A stretch of 64,000 nt of DNA from Elephas maximus indicus (lineage: Eukaryota; Chordata; Mammalia; Proboscidea; Elephantidae): assembly GCF_024166365.1 (NCBI RefSeq), contig NC_064839.1, positions 33,678,378-33,742,377 of the forward strand, written 5' to 3'. Below the pieces are notes generated by a model. It saw only the letters and a list, made by a program, of their open reading frames with translations, ran no database searches and was not told the DNA's origin. Positions 1 to 47,500 of this stretch are shown in pieces. Numbering within the stretch: the stretch's first letter is position 1; each line of letters begins with the position of its first letter. The translations under genes were made by a program, and so were the position numbers.

Positions 1-460
1 ATGCTCGGTGCCAGGCCCTGTGCTGGGAACAGCTATGAACGAGATAGACAAAGTCCCTGTCTCTCAGGGTGCTCATAGTTTAGCAGAAGGAATATAAAAA
101 TGAAAAAGATAATTCTAGACCAGGGCTAGGAGAAAAATAACCAGGATGTAATTGTGAGTGACTGGTGGGGCAGTGGTTCCCACTTTAGGGAGCAGTTAGA
201 GAAGGCCTTTTTGAGGAGGGAATATTTGACCTGAGGCCTGAGGGAGGAGGGAGAACCAGGTAGTGCAAAGAGCTGGAGTAAGAGCCTTCCATTCAGCAGA
301 AACAGCCAGTGCAAAGCCCTGTGTCAGGGAAGAGGCCCCGTGGTTGAGGGAGAGACAAACCATCATAGCTGAGTCGGGAGAGCAGAGGAGGAGTGGTCTG
401 GGGTGAGATGAGATCAGAGAGCTTTCTCAGAGCTGTGAGTGGGGCAGAGGTGAAGCCGGG
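1..460 (+). repeat. Ancient interspersed repeat fragments, PLEKHG4 intron
   Basis: Positions 1-90 ('gtgccaggccctgtgctggg' followed by 'aaagtccctgtctc') and 180-450 ('gcaaagccctgtgtcaggga' followed by 'gagatgagatcagag') look like worn mammalian-wide repeats. I cannot name the family with confidence. No exon is seen before 709. Confidence 0.4.
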
Positions 461-708
461 AGGCTGAATCTGAGGGGTAGATGGGACTTCTTCCCCAGAT
501 GGCCTGTGGACAAGCCCCCATTGGTACATGCCCTTTCTTGCCAGATTGCCCCCACTTTGAAGCAGTGCAGATTGGATCTGGGGGGACTTCCCTGCAAGGT
601 GTCTGTTGGCATCTTGGTTCTCTCAAGCTGAGAGTGGCCAGGCCTGGGGGAGGCCAGCCTTTGGGAGCTGGCCCCATCACACCCAGGCTGAGCCACCTGT
701 CCCCACAG

Positions 709-798
709 AGGGTGCAGTTTGGGATGTACGCGCTCTACAGCAAGAATAAGCCTTGCTCTGACGCCCTGATGACCAGCTATGGCCACACCTTCTTCAAG
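709..798 (+). CDS. PLEKHG4: PLEKHG4 exon (DH domain)
   Basis: The acceptor is tgtccccacag and the donor is AAG|gtaggt. The exon is 90 bases in phase 0 and begins RVQFGMYALYSKNK, the middle of the DH domain. The exon before it is not in the window. Confidence 0.88.
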
Positions 799-875
799 GT
801 AGGTAGGCAGGCCAGGGACTGTGGGGGAAAGGGAATACCCTGAAGCCTCTTGATGGCTTCCCACTCCCCTGGCAG

Positions 876-1097
876 GATAAGCAGCAAGCGCTGGGGGACC
901 ACCTGGACCTGGCCTCGTACCTGCTAAAGCCCATCCAGCGCATGAGCAAGTATGCTCTGCTGCTGCAGGAGCTGGCGCGGGCCTGCGGGGGCCCAGTGCC
1001 GGAGCTCAGTGCCCTGCGGGCGGCCCAGAGCCTTGTGCGCTTCCAGCTGCGGCACGGCAATGACCTGCTGGCCATGGACGCCATTCAGGGCTGCGAT
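876..1097 (+). CDS. PLEKHG4: PLEKHG4 exon (DH domain, C-terminal helices)
   Basis: This exon has 222 bases in phase 0, with acceptor cctggcag and donor GAT|gtgagt. It encodes DKQQALGDHLDLASYLLKPI and the LLLQELAR helix, the most conserved part of Dbl-homology domains and the surface that contacts the GTPase. Confidence 0.92.
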
Positions 1098-1189
1098 GTG
1101 AGTCAACCCAGGCCTTGGTGGGCAGTTGCAGTGGGTGTGGAAGGAAAGGGCTGAAGGGGCCAGGCACCCACTGGGCCCCTCCTTGACAG

Positions 1190-1360
1190 GTTAACCTTAA
1201 GGAGCAGGGGCAGCTGGTGCGACAAGACGAATTCACGGTGCGTGCTGGGCGCCACAAGTCCCTGCGCCGCGTCTTCCTCTTTGAGGAGCTGCTGCTTTTC
1301 AGCAAGCCTCGCCGTGGGCCCACAGGCATCGACACATTTGCCTACAAGCGCTCCTTCAAG
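1190..1360 (+). CDS. PLEKHG4: PLEKHG4 exon (start of PH domain)
   Basis: This exon has 171 bases in phase 0, with acceptor cttgacag and donor AAG|gtaggc. It encodes GQLVRQDEFTV and RRVFLFEELLLFSKP, the first beta strands of the PH domain that follows DH in this family. Confidence 0.92.
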
Positions 1361-1375
1361 GTAGGCCCACCCAGC

Positions 1376-1404
1376 CCTGCCCCTGCCCCTGCCCCTGCCC
1401 CTGC
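1376..1404. repeat. (CTGCCC)n short tandem repeat
   Basis: About five units of ctgccc lie in a 77-base PLEKHG4 intron and form the pyrimidine-rich run before the acceptor at 1437. Confidence 0.85.
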
Positions 1405-1437
1405 ACCTCATCAAGCCCATCTCCCTTGGCCACACAG

Positions 1438-1615
1438 ATGGCAGACCTTGGCCTGACTGAGAGCTGTGGGGATGGCAACCTGAGCTTTGAGATCTGGTTC
1501 CGTCGTCGCAAGGCCAGGGACACCTTTGTGCTGCAGGCTGCCAGCTCAGCCACCAAACAGGCCTGGACCACGGACATCTCCCGCCTGCTCTGGAGGCAGG
1601 CAGTCCACAATAAGG
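1438..1615 (+). CDS. PLEKHG4: PLEKHG4 exon (end of PH domain)
   Basis: This exon has 178 bases and ends in phase 1 (AAG G|gtgggt). It encodes LSFEIWFRRRKARDTFVLQA and the closing helix around KQAWTTDISRLLW. The donor lies inside 'aagggtggg', and the phase of the next exon fixes it at 1615. Confidence 0.9.
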
Positions 1616-2017
1616 GTGGGTCCCTGTCCCTACTTCATCCCTCACTCTCCTCCCTAGAGGGCTTACCTTGTCCCACAGGGGCCCTGGGAAAGCCTAGGGA
1701 CCTGGAAAGCTTGGGAAGGTACCTTCAGCAGCTGTGTGGGGAAGAGGCCAGCAGCAGCAGCCAGCAGGGGAAAGAACTTCAAAGTCAGGCAGTCCTGCTG
1801 TCACCATGTCTGACTCTAGATACAGTATTAACCTCTAAAAGGAGCCTCATTTTTAAAAGGGAAGGTTTGGAGGAGAGAGCCAGGAACCAGAAAGGCTCAG
1901 AGGACAGGATAGATAATCAGCTAGGTCTCCAGGAACGATTCATTTAAGGGAGGGGATAGAGGTCCAAGGGCAAGGCTGATGTCCACAGGCTCCACCTCAT
2001 GCTCACTCTCTACTCAG

Positions 2018-2134
2018 AGGTGCGCATGGCAGAGATGGTGTCCATGGGTGTGGGGAACAAGGCCTTCCAGGACATTGCCCCCAGCGAGGAAGCTATCAAT
2101 GACCGTACCATCAACTATGTCCTCAAGTACCGAG
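2018..2134 (+). CDS. PLEKHG4: PLEKHG4 exon (post-PH region)
   Basis: This exon has 117 bases, phase 1 to phase 1, with acceptor ctactcag and donor CGA G|gtagtg. It encodes VRMAEMVSMGVGNKAFQDI and the linker to the C-terminal tail. Confidence 0.88.
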
Positions 2135-2280
2135 GTAGTGGGCTGCCTACAGGGGTGGGGGTGAGGAAAGCTGCTTGGGTGGCAGTGTGAGTCTCCATCA
2201 GCCCTGGCCTGAGCTCCCCTTGGGACCTCAGGCCTGGTTGGGCTCTGGCCTGTCCCCACCAGACCTTCCCTTTTATGCAG

Positions 2281-2517
2281 AAGTTCGCTCTCGGGCCTCC
2301 ATTGCTGTGGCCCCGCTTGACTACGACAGCCCCTACCTGGGGGCCTCCAACTCCCTTCCTGGAGACCCTGCCTCTTCCTCTGTCCTGGGGCCCCTCAACC
2401 TGCACCTGTACAGAGACCCAGCTCTTCTGGGCCTCCGCTGGCCCCTGTATGCCACCAACTTCTTGGAGGAAGCACTGCTGGAAGCTGAAGCAGAGCTGGG
2501 CAGCCAGCCCTCTTTGA
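2281..2517 (+). CDS. PLEKHG4: PLEKHG4 exon (C-terminal tail)
   Basis: This exon has 237 bases, phase 1 to phase 1, with acceptor ttttatgcag and donor TTG A|gtatgt. The protein is rich in Ser, Pro and Leu and contains YDSPYLGASNS. No known domain is seen. Confidence 0.86.
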   Translation, partial: KFALGPPLLWPRLTTTAPTWGPPTPFLETLPLPLSWGPSTCTCTETQLFWASAGPCMPPTSWRKHCWKLKQSWAASPL

Positions 2518-2602
2518 GTATGTCTGGGCTTAGACAGGCAGGAGGGCATGGCCTGGGGTCTGGGCCTCCCCTGCCAACAGCTTACCCAGTCTCTCTCCCT
2601 AG

Positions 2603-2718
2603 CTCCCGAGGACTCAGAAGTCTCGTCCCAGTGCCTATCAGCCAGTGGCTCCAGTGGCTCTGACAGCAGCTGTGTGTCAGGGCAGGCCCTGAGCAGGGGC
2701 CTGGAGGACTTGTCCTAT
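2603..2718 (+). CDS. PLEKHG4: PLEKHG4 exon (Ser-rich tail)
   Basis: This exon has 116 bases and ends in phase 0 (TAT|gtgagt), with acceptor ctctctccctag. It encodes a serine-rich stretch (SASGSSGSDSSCVSGQ) and then GLEDLSY. Confidence 0.86.
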
Positions 2719-2782
2719 GTGAGTGCCCTTTTTACCAGCCCTTCCCCAGCCCAACCTGGGTCTCTGGCTACCTTTCCTTTAG

Positions 2783-2833
2783 GTGGAGCTGGAGGCAGGT
2801 AGGCCAGAGCCATTCCCCAGAGACCTCACTTAG
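2783..2833 (+). CDS. PLEKHG4: PLEKHG4 terminal coding exon (probable)
   Basis: After acceptor ccttttaggt-type sequence (cctttccttt ag|GTG) the frame reads VELEAGRPEPFPRDLT and stops at 2831-2833. A good internal donor (GCAG|gtaggc, at 2801) could instead splice to ccacag at 2880, where the frame stays open to 3182. The short reading is preferred because it is simplest, but this exon is the least certain in the gene. Confidence 0.6.
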   Translation: MELEAGRPEPFPRDLT

Positions 2834-3479
2834 ACCACGAGCTGGGGAAACTGACATTCATGCCCCAACTGGCACCACAGGTCTGAGCCCAGGCTTGAAG
2901 ATGGTCAGTGGATCCAGCAGTCTGTGGCTCCAGGAAACATCCCCTCTCTCTGGATCTGCTGTAACCAGGGTGTGGCTGGCCTGTGGGTCCTCCCTGCCCA
3001 CATGGACAGCCCCATTGACTACCCTTTCTGATATCTGTGCCCACTGGACAGACCACAGGGGCCTCTCTGGGAAAGTCTGGCTGCACTGCCTGAACGAGCA
3101 CCTGGATCCCCGGCCCCTGGCCTCGTGTGTCCCCCTTTCATGTCCCCCCTTTCCAGCCCCTGCACCCCAAGTTAGGGTTTAAGATTAGGCTAGAGCTAAT
3201 GTTTCACGCTCTAGGCTGGTGGAGCATCCTAGACAGGTGGGTGCCCAGCAGCTGCTTCCCAGGCCTTGACCTGAAGCCAAGTTTCCCAAACTTAGGGGCA
3301 AGCCCACCCGTATTGGGCCCTGAGCCTTCCCTGTCTGGGCTCTGCAGGCCCAGTCCCTTCTTTCCTGAGTCGTTTGGTTATTTTGACTCAATGCCTTTTG
3401 AACAGCTTTCAATTAGAGTTGTCAAAAATTACATCACTTGTTTGATCTTTGGCTTCTTGGAGAGGGAGTCCAGACCTTG

Positions 3480-38539
<35,060 letters not shown>

Positions 38540-38540
<1 letters not shown>

Positions 38541-41500
38541 CCGCGGCAGGTGAGCGGCGGGCGGGAATGGCGGAGCAGTGGGATCTGGACGAGGAGGTCG
38601 TCCGCCGCCTGGGGGCGCTGGCCCTGGAGCAGCCGGGTAGGGCCAAGCTACGGGGGCCTGGGCCGGGGTGCGAAGTCTAGGCTGAGGGGAGAAAACTGAG
38701 GTGGAGGCGGGGAAACCGAGACAGAGGAGCGGTCTCTGAGGCGGAAGAGGGGTCCTTGAGGCAGAAGGGTTGGTTACACTGAGGCGGAGGTGGAGAAACT
38801 GAGGTAATTGGGGTGTATGGGCCAGAGGGCGAGGAATTGAGGGAGAGAAAGGGAGTCTGAAGTAGAGAAGGAGAAACGAGATTAAAAGAGGACACCGAAG
38901 TGACGGGAAACTGAGGCAGAGAACACAAGTGGATAGTGGAGGGAAACTGAGCCTAATGAGAGGCATTGGTGAGAGAAGGGAAACGCTGAAAAGGGCTCTG
39001 GAGACGGAGGGAGCTGTTGAGGCACGGAGGGCGTTAATTTTGACAGTTTCTGAAATTTCCTACCCAGGAGAGCTTTATCTGGTTGGGGGGTGGGTAAGAG
39101 GAAACCATGTCCATTCCTCTGACCCGTCTGGCTGGGTAGCTTCCTTTTAAAAAAAAACTCAGAAAATGGCTGATGTGGAAGGAATAGCAGCGGGGAGGCG
39201 TCTGATCTCTCAAGCTGCTTAGGTCAGTACCCTAGCCCTCCACTTAGTCCTAGAGATGAAACTGGCTGAGCTACAGCTGACCTCACCTTTGACCCGGGTC
39301 TGACTCACACAGCTTGCTTTCTGAGTGTCAAAGGAATAAAAAAGGTGGAAAATTTACCAGCGTCCCTAATTCAACTTTTACCCTCCCTAAATTCACTATA
39401 GGAGCCCTTGTGGCCTAGGGGTTAAGCGCTGGTCTGCTAACCCAAAGGTCAGTGGTTCCAACTCATTAGCCGCTCTGCGGGAGAAAGATACGGCAGTCTG
39501 CTTCTGTAAAGATTACAGCCTTGGAAACCCTATGGGGCAAGCTCTACTATGTCCTATAGGGTCACTATGAGTCTGAATTGACTAGGTGGCATCGGGGTTT
39601 TTTTTCTTTTTTAATTCATTGTATAATTGATGTCAGATCCTGTGTTAAGTGCTTTACCTGCATTATTTCATACATATTAACAAGACTATGAGGTAGATGC
39701 TATTATTGTTCCCATTTTACAGATGAGTAAAATTAGGTTTAGACTCTTGCCCAAAGTCACGTGGCTGGTAAAGTGATGCAGCCAGGATTTATTAAGGCAG
39801 GTTTCTGATTCCTGAGTTAAAGCCTGGGCTTTAACCATAACAAAAACTTGCTGTTCTTGCTTTCTGTAGTACATTTCATTGTTAGATATGAAATAACTTG
39901 GTTTTATTTTATTTAAAAGGTATTATTATTTAAAACTTAACAAAATTAGTGCATGCTAGTAACAGTCAAAACATAAGTGAATAAAGAGGTTACTAATCTC
40001 TCCTTCCTCTCTGCAAATTCTATCCTGAGGTAACCAAAAATCATAGTTTGGTGTGTGTGTAAATAGGTTGATTTGGATGTTTCAGGTTTAGTTTTTCTTT
40101 TCCAAATTACTTTTAACTTCTCTGTTTTACACGTGAGCTAAGAAAAAGCTTAATTAGCTTGACTTACTTCTGTCTTTCTTGGCTTCTTTTTTTTATATTG
40201 ATCAATTTGTTTGATTTTTTTTTGTACATCCCCTTTCCATTCTCCAGCTAGAAAGATATATGGCAGTTTTTCTTTTTTTGCTTGGTTTTTATTTCATGCA
40301 TTTGAATACTAAAATTAACTGTGCTCGTTCTGACAATTCAAATAGTACAACAGTGTCTAAAGTAAAATGAATATTCTTTACCTTTTCCATTGGTTACCTT
40401 TTCTATTGCTTATGCAAACATCCACATAGATACTTTTTTTTTTTCCAAAAAGAATAATAGCATATACATTATTTGGTAATTTACTTTTTATTGACCAATA
40501 AAACATGGATTTTTTAAAATTAAATGAACTTACTGATATATGCATTATAAAAATCTTCTGTAACAAATTACAGTGGTCACCTTCAGGGAGAGACAGACTG
40601 GAGAGACAGGCTTTAACTTTTATCCTGTACTTTTCTATACTATGAGAATTTTCTGACCATGTAACAAATGTTATTTTTTTAATGTCCAAAGGGATAGTCC
40701 TGGTGGACATTTTTTATTTGTTTTCTTTGTTATATCTATCTTACATAAATTCCAGTAAATGTTTATATTATCTTTTGTTATACAGAAAATTTCAATTTAA
40801 AGTGGTTAATTTTTTTCCTTATGATTTGTGCTTTTTGTGTCTTTTTAAAGAAGCCCTTCCCTACACAGATGTAATACAGACATACTTCTGTATTTTTTTC
40901 TAAAAATTTTGCAGTTGTGCTTTTCACATTAAGTCTAATCCCTCTTGAGTTCTAAAGTCTTTGATATGCGATAGGGATATAATTGTATTTTTTTCATACC
41001 TGTAGCCAGTTTTCCCAGAACCTATTTGTAGTGCTATCTCTGTTGTATACCCACTTCCCTTATATACATGGGTATATTTCAAGGCTGTCTAGTTTTCTGT
41101 TATTCTGGTTCTCTATTCCTACACCAGTACCACACTTTTGTAATTACTATAGCTTAACAGTCAGTCTTGGTAACTGGTAAAGTCAGTACTCTTCCTTCCT
41201 TTACCTTTCTCCTTTTTCAGAATTGTCTAGACTATTCTTGGCCCTTTATTCTCTCCTAAGAATTTTAGAATCACCTTGTCAATTTCCATTACAGCACTTT
41301 AAGGAGCTATATGATTGGATACCATTTAAAAAATAATGACTCTTACCCATTAGAAGCCTGTTACAGTTGTCCAGGAAAGAGATACTGAATTAATACTCAA
41401 TGATGGCTTGAGCTAGGAGAGTGACAGTGGAGATGAAAAGAAGTAGACAGAGCCAAGGTGTATTTTGGGGGTAGAAGGGATGGAATTTACAAGAGAGTTG

Positions 41501-44500
41501 GGAGATGAGGAAACGAAAGATTCAAAGATAACACTTAAACAGTCTTGGCTTAAGCTATTGCTGTGTGGATGGGGTCGCCATTTATTGACAGAGATAGAGA
41601 GTGAAGATGGGGAGAAAAACAGGTTTGGGCAGGGGGAATCAAAATATCTCTTTTGATTGGATTCCTCTACAGCAACAAAGACAACGTCGAAGTGGAAATC
41701 ACCAAATCAATACCATTTACAATAGCCCCTAAGAAGATAAAATGCTTAGGAATAAATCTAACCAGAGATGTAAAACACCTATACAAAGAAAACTATAAGA
41801 CACTACTGCAAGAAACCAAAAGAGACCTACATAAGAGGAAAAACATACCTCGCTTGTGGATAAGAAGACTCAACATTGAAAAAATGTCTATTCTACCCAA
41901 AGTGATCTCTGTAGATACAATGCAATCCTGATCCAAATACCAGTGACATTTTTTAATGAGTTGGAGAAACAAATCACCAACTTCATATGGAAGGGAAAGA
42001 AGCCCCAGATAAGTAAAGCCTTACCGAAAAAGAACAAAGTGGGAGGCCTCACACTACCTGATTTTAGAACATATTATACCTCCCCAGTAGTCAAAACAGC
42101 CTGGTAGTAGTACAACAGATACATAGACCAATGGAACAGAATTGAGAATCCAGACATAAATCCATCCACATATGAGCAGCTGATATTTGACAAAGACCCA
42201 AAGTCTATTAAATGGGAAAAAAACAGTCTCTTCAACAAATGGTGCTGGCATAACTGGATATCCAACGACAAAAAAATGAAACAAGACCCATACCTCACAC
42301 CATGCACAAAAACGAACTCAAAATGGATCAAAGACCTAAATATAAAATCTAAAACAATAAAGATCATGGACAGAAAAATAGTGACAACAATAATGGCATA
42401 AACAGTATACAAAACATTACTTACGTTGTACAAACATCAGAAGAGAAATTAGGTAACTGGGAGCTCCCAAAAGTCAAACACCTATGCTTGTCCAAAGACT
42501 TCACCAAAAGACTAAAAAGATTACCTACAGATTGGGAAAAGCTTTTAGCTATGACATTTCTGATCAGTGTCTGATCTCTAAAATCTATATGATATTTCAA
42601 AAACTCAACAACAAAAAGACCAATAACCCAATTAAAAAATGGGCAAAGGATATGAACAGACACTTCACCAAAGAAGACATTCAGGCTGCTAACAGATACG
42701 TGAGGAGATGCTCATGATCATCAGCTATTAGAGAAATGCAAATCAAAACTACAATGAGATTCCCATCAGACATAAAAGGGACTGGACAGTGGGTAGGAGA
42801 GAGATGCTGATGAAGAGTGAGCTATTTGTATCAGGTGGACATTTGAGACTGTGTTGGCATCTCCTGTCTGGAGGGGAGATGGGAGGATAGAGAGAGTTGG
42901 AAGCTGGCAAAATTGTCACGAAAGGAGAGACTGGAAGGGCTGACTCATTAGGGGGAGAGCAAGTGGGAGTATGGAGTAAGGTGTATATAAACTTATATGT
43001 GACAGTTTGACTTGATTTGTAAACGTTCACTTGAAGCTCAAAGTTAATAAAAGAAAAAAAAAAAAACTACAATGAGGTTCCATCTCACCCCAACAAGGCC
43101 GGCATTAATCCAAAAAACACAAAATAATAAATGTTGGAGAGATTGTAGAGAGACCAGAACACTTATACACTTCTGGTGGGAATGTAAAATGGTACAGCCA
43201 CTTTGGAAATCAATTTGTTGCTTCCTTAAAAAGCTAGAAATAGAACTACCATATGATCCAGCAATTCCACTCCTCGAATATACCCTAAAGAAATAGAGCC
43301 TTCAGATGAACGGATACATGCACACCCACGTTCACTGCAGCACTATTTACAATAGCAAAAAGTTGGAAGCAACCAAGGTGCCCATTGACGGATAAATGGA
43401 TAAATAAATAATGTTACATTCACATAATAGAATACTACGCAACAGTTAAGAACAATGATGAATCTGTGAAACATTTCATAACATGGAGGAATCTGGAAGG
43501 CATTATGCTGAGTGAAATTAGTCAATTGCAAAAGGACAAGCATTGTATGAGACCACTATTATAAGAACTCTAGATAAAGTTTAAACACAGAAAAAATATT
43601 CTTTGATGGTTACGAGGGTGGGGAGGGAGGGAGAGAGGTATTCACTAATTAGATAGTACACAAAAATTTTTTTAGGTGAAGGGAAGGGCAACATATAACA
43701 CAGGGATAGTCAGTACAACTGGACTAAACCAAAAGCAAAGAGGTTGCCTGAATACAACCAAAAGCTTCAAAGGCTGGAGTAGCAGGGACGGGGGCCTGGA
43801 TACCATGGTTTCAGGGGACTTGTAGGTCAATTGGCATAACAAAATGTATTAAAACGGTCTGCATTCCACTTTGGTGAGAGGCATCTGGGCTCTTTAACGC
43901 TAGTGAGTGGCCATCTAAGATGCTTCAATTAGTCTCAACCCACCTGGAGCAAAGGAGAACGAAGGATACCAAAGACACAAGGTAAATATGAGACCAAGAG
44001 ACATAAACCAGAGACTCCATCAGCCTGAGACCGGAGGTCCTAGGCGGTGCCCAGCTACCACTCATCACTGCCCTGAGAGGGAACAAAACAGAGAATCCCT
44101 GATGGAGCAGGTAAACAGTGGGATGCAGATCTTAAATTCTCGTAAAAAGACCAGGCTTAATGGTCTGACTGAGATTGGAGGGACCTGATGGTCATGGCCC
44201 CAGGACCCTTTGATAGCCCAAGATTGGAACCATTCCCGAAACCAACTCTACAGACAGGGATTGGCCTGGACTATAAGATAGACAATGATGCTGGTGAGGA
44301 GTGAAATGCGTGGCTCAGTAGACAGATGAGACTATGGTGGCATGATGAGAAGGAAAAGGAGCTGGTTGAATAGACATGGGGAATACAGGATGGAGAGGAG
44401 GCATGTACTGTCTCAATTAAGGGGAGAGCAGGTGGGAGTGCATGGCTGGGTGTGTATGGCCTTTTGTATGAGAGACTGACTTGATTTGTAAACTTTCACC

Positions 44501-47500
44501 TAAAGCACAATAAATAAATTAAAAAAAAATCTGTTTCGAGCATGTTAAATTTAAAATGCCCATTAGACATCCAGGTGGGAGATATTTAGTTGTCAGTTGG
44601 ATACATGAGTCTGGATCTCAGAGGAGAAGTCAGGGGAAAGAGTAGTGCATCAAGGAAGTAATGGTCAGCTGGGCTAAATGCTATTGACAGGCTGAGCCTG
44701 TGAAATGCAGAGAAGTGTCTGTTAGATTCGGCAAATGGAAATCATTGGTGACCCAGTGAAGCCAGACTGGTGTGGGATGAAAAGGGAATGATATGTGAGG
44801 GTGAAGGGATAGTGAGGGAGAGCTTGGGCTATAAAGGAGAGTAAAGAAGTGGAAAGTTCTTGATTTGGGATCAAGAACAGGTTTTTTAAGACAAGATACA
44901 CCATGGTATGTTTGTAGGCTGATGATAATCATTAGTTAGGGGAAAAAAATGTAACTGTATGCTCTTTTTTACTTTTAAAAAATAATTAATTATATGGGTA
45001 ATAATTGTACAGTAAAGGTGGGTCTTGACCCTCTCCCTGTCCCATAGGCACAGTTCTCCTTCCTAAAGGCAATCACCATTACCAATATCTTGGATAGCTT
45101 TACAGAAATATTCTCTGCATATATAGCATATACTACTTGTTTTTATAATTTTTTGTTATGCCAATTTTCCAATATATACAAGAGCAGAGATAAACAAATA
45201 GTGAACTCCCATCCCCCTACTTCAACAGTTATCATCAATTTATGTCTAGCCTTCTTTCATCTATACCCCGCATACCATGTACCCACTTCCACCCCCTGCA
45301 CTATTTATATGATTTCATCCATAAATATTTCAGTATATATCTTCAAAAGACAGGAACTGTCTTTAAAAAATCATATGTAAAACCTAAAAATATTTTAATT
45401 TCTTCATTTCATCAAATATCTAACCAATGTTCTCATTTCCCAAATTACCCTAAAAATTTTTTCTTTTTTTAAAACACAATCCAAATAAGGTGCATTGCAT
45501 ACATCGCAATTGGTTGATATAAGCCTTAAGCCTCTTTGATCTATAGGTCCCCCACTTTTTCCCCCTTGTATTTTCCGTTGTTTTTGAAGAAACTCGGTGT
45601 CTTAGTTATCTAGTGCTGCTATAACAGAAATACCACAAATGGGTGGCTTTAACAAACAGAAATTTGTTTTCTCATAGTTTGGGAGGCTTGAAGTCCAAAT
45701 TCAGGGTGCTGGCTGGCTCTTTTTTTTTTTTTTTTTTTGTGGCCAGCTCTAGGGGAAGGCTATCTCTCTGTTGGCTCTGGAAGAAAGTCCTTGTCTCTTC
45801 TGAGCTTCTGCTCCTGGGCAATCTTTGTGTGGTTTGCCATCTCTCTTCCCCCATCTCTGCTTTGCTTGCTTATTTAATCTCTTGTATATCTCAAAATAGA
45901 TTGACTCAAGATACACCCTACCCTAATCCTACCTCATTAACATACAAAGACAACCCATTCCCAGATGGGATTATAACCACAGGCATAGAGGTTAGGATTT
46001 ACAACACACATTTTTGGGGGACATAATTCAATCCATAACACTGAGTCATTTGCAGAGTTTACTGTAGTATGGGTTTTGCTGATTGTTTTCCTAAAATTTT
46101 AACATCCACCCCCTCTTCCCTGAATTTCCTATAAATTTGTAATTAGATGAGGCTTGATTGGATTCAGGTTTGTTTTTTTGCTGGGCAGGCACTTCATAGG
46201 TGATGGTGGGTACTTACCTCAGAAAGTATACAATGTCTCATATTCCTTCTTTTTGTGACATTATCAGCAATTGAATATAATTGCCTAGGTCCATTAATTC
46301 ATCAGGGGAAAAAAATAGTAGTTTTCTTATTCTACCTTTCATTCTTTATTAGCTGAAATACTTCTATAAAGAGAAAGTTCCCCATATCAGCTATTTGATT
46401 ACCCTGTGGTACATTTTGTATAGGAAAGGCAGGATAAATGATTGATATTTTTCACTTTATATGTCAATTTTCAGAATAATGAATTATTAGCGTCCTCCAA
46501 AGGTGACCGATGAGGGTTGTTTTGTTTTCTCAGTATCGTTATAAACTCATGGATTTAAATATGTTTGATGTGTTCTAATCTATGCAGCTATTGTCTCAGC
46601 TTTGACTATAGGAGCCTTTTCAAGGTGACTCCTGAGGCCTTCTTCTTTTTTTTCAGTTTTATTTATTTGAAACTCCAGTGTCAGTATAAACAGGCTTTAT
46701 TGAGGATTATGAATTCAATTACCATATGAGCTATAAATGGTTTTCTACTGGGTTTGGGTACAAAAAGATTGCTTGCTTCATTGCTTCCCTGAATAAAACT
46801 TGCTTTTGCCTAGTTGGGTTATATATTGTGTATATTAATATTGGAAGATTATTCTGTTGTCTTGGCATCTATGATGTGCAATGTTTTATTTGTTCTCTTA
46901 TCTGTCTTCTCTCTCTTTAATAAACACTCGAACCAAATGCATAACCTCTTAAGACCAGCAGTTCATACAAATCATAACAGAATGCCTGTGGGCAGTTTAT
47001 TATTTAAATGATAATTCTGATCCCTTTAAAAATATTAGTATTTTCTCATCAAAATAGGTGGCAGTGAAAGGCATGAGAAATACTGCAGGTCACTGATGGG
47101 ACTCATAACTTCCCTTCACTATTGTTACATAGTAGCAGACTCTCAGGGTATTAGATCATTGCATGGTACAGATCTACCTCTACACTGCCCTCAAAGTCAG
47201 GAAAGCTGTTTTTTTTGAGATATAATTCATATACTATAAAATTCACCATTTTAAAGTACACAATTCAGTGGCATTTAGTACATTTCACAATGTTGTGCAA
47301 CCATCACCACTATCTAGTTCTAGAACATTTTCATCACCCCAAAAGGAAACCCTGTACCCATTAGCCAGTCCCTCCCCATTACCCCTTCCCACAAACCCCC
47401 AGCAACCACTAACTGCTTTCTGTCTCTTTTGATTTGCCTGTTCTGGATATTTATATAAATTGAATCACATTCTGTATTCATTTGGTCAATATTCATTTAA

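Larger units (their letters stand above)
41340..44900. repeat. Ancient repeat (unnamed) interrupted by a young L1
   Basis: 'ctgttacagttgtccaggaa' (41362) and, after the L1, 'gacatccaggtgggagatat' (44567) belong to one common mammalian repeat. The L1 at 41657-44528 lies inside it. Confidence 0.6.
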
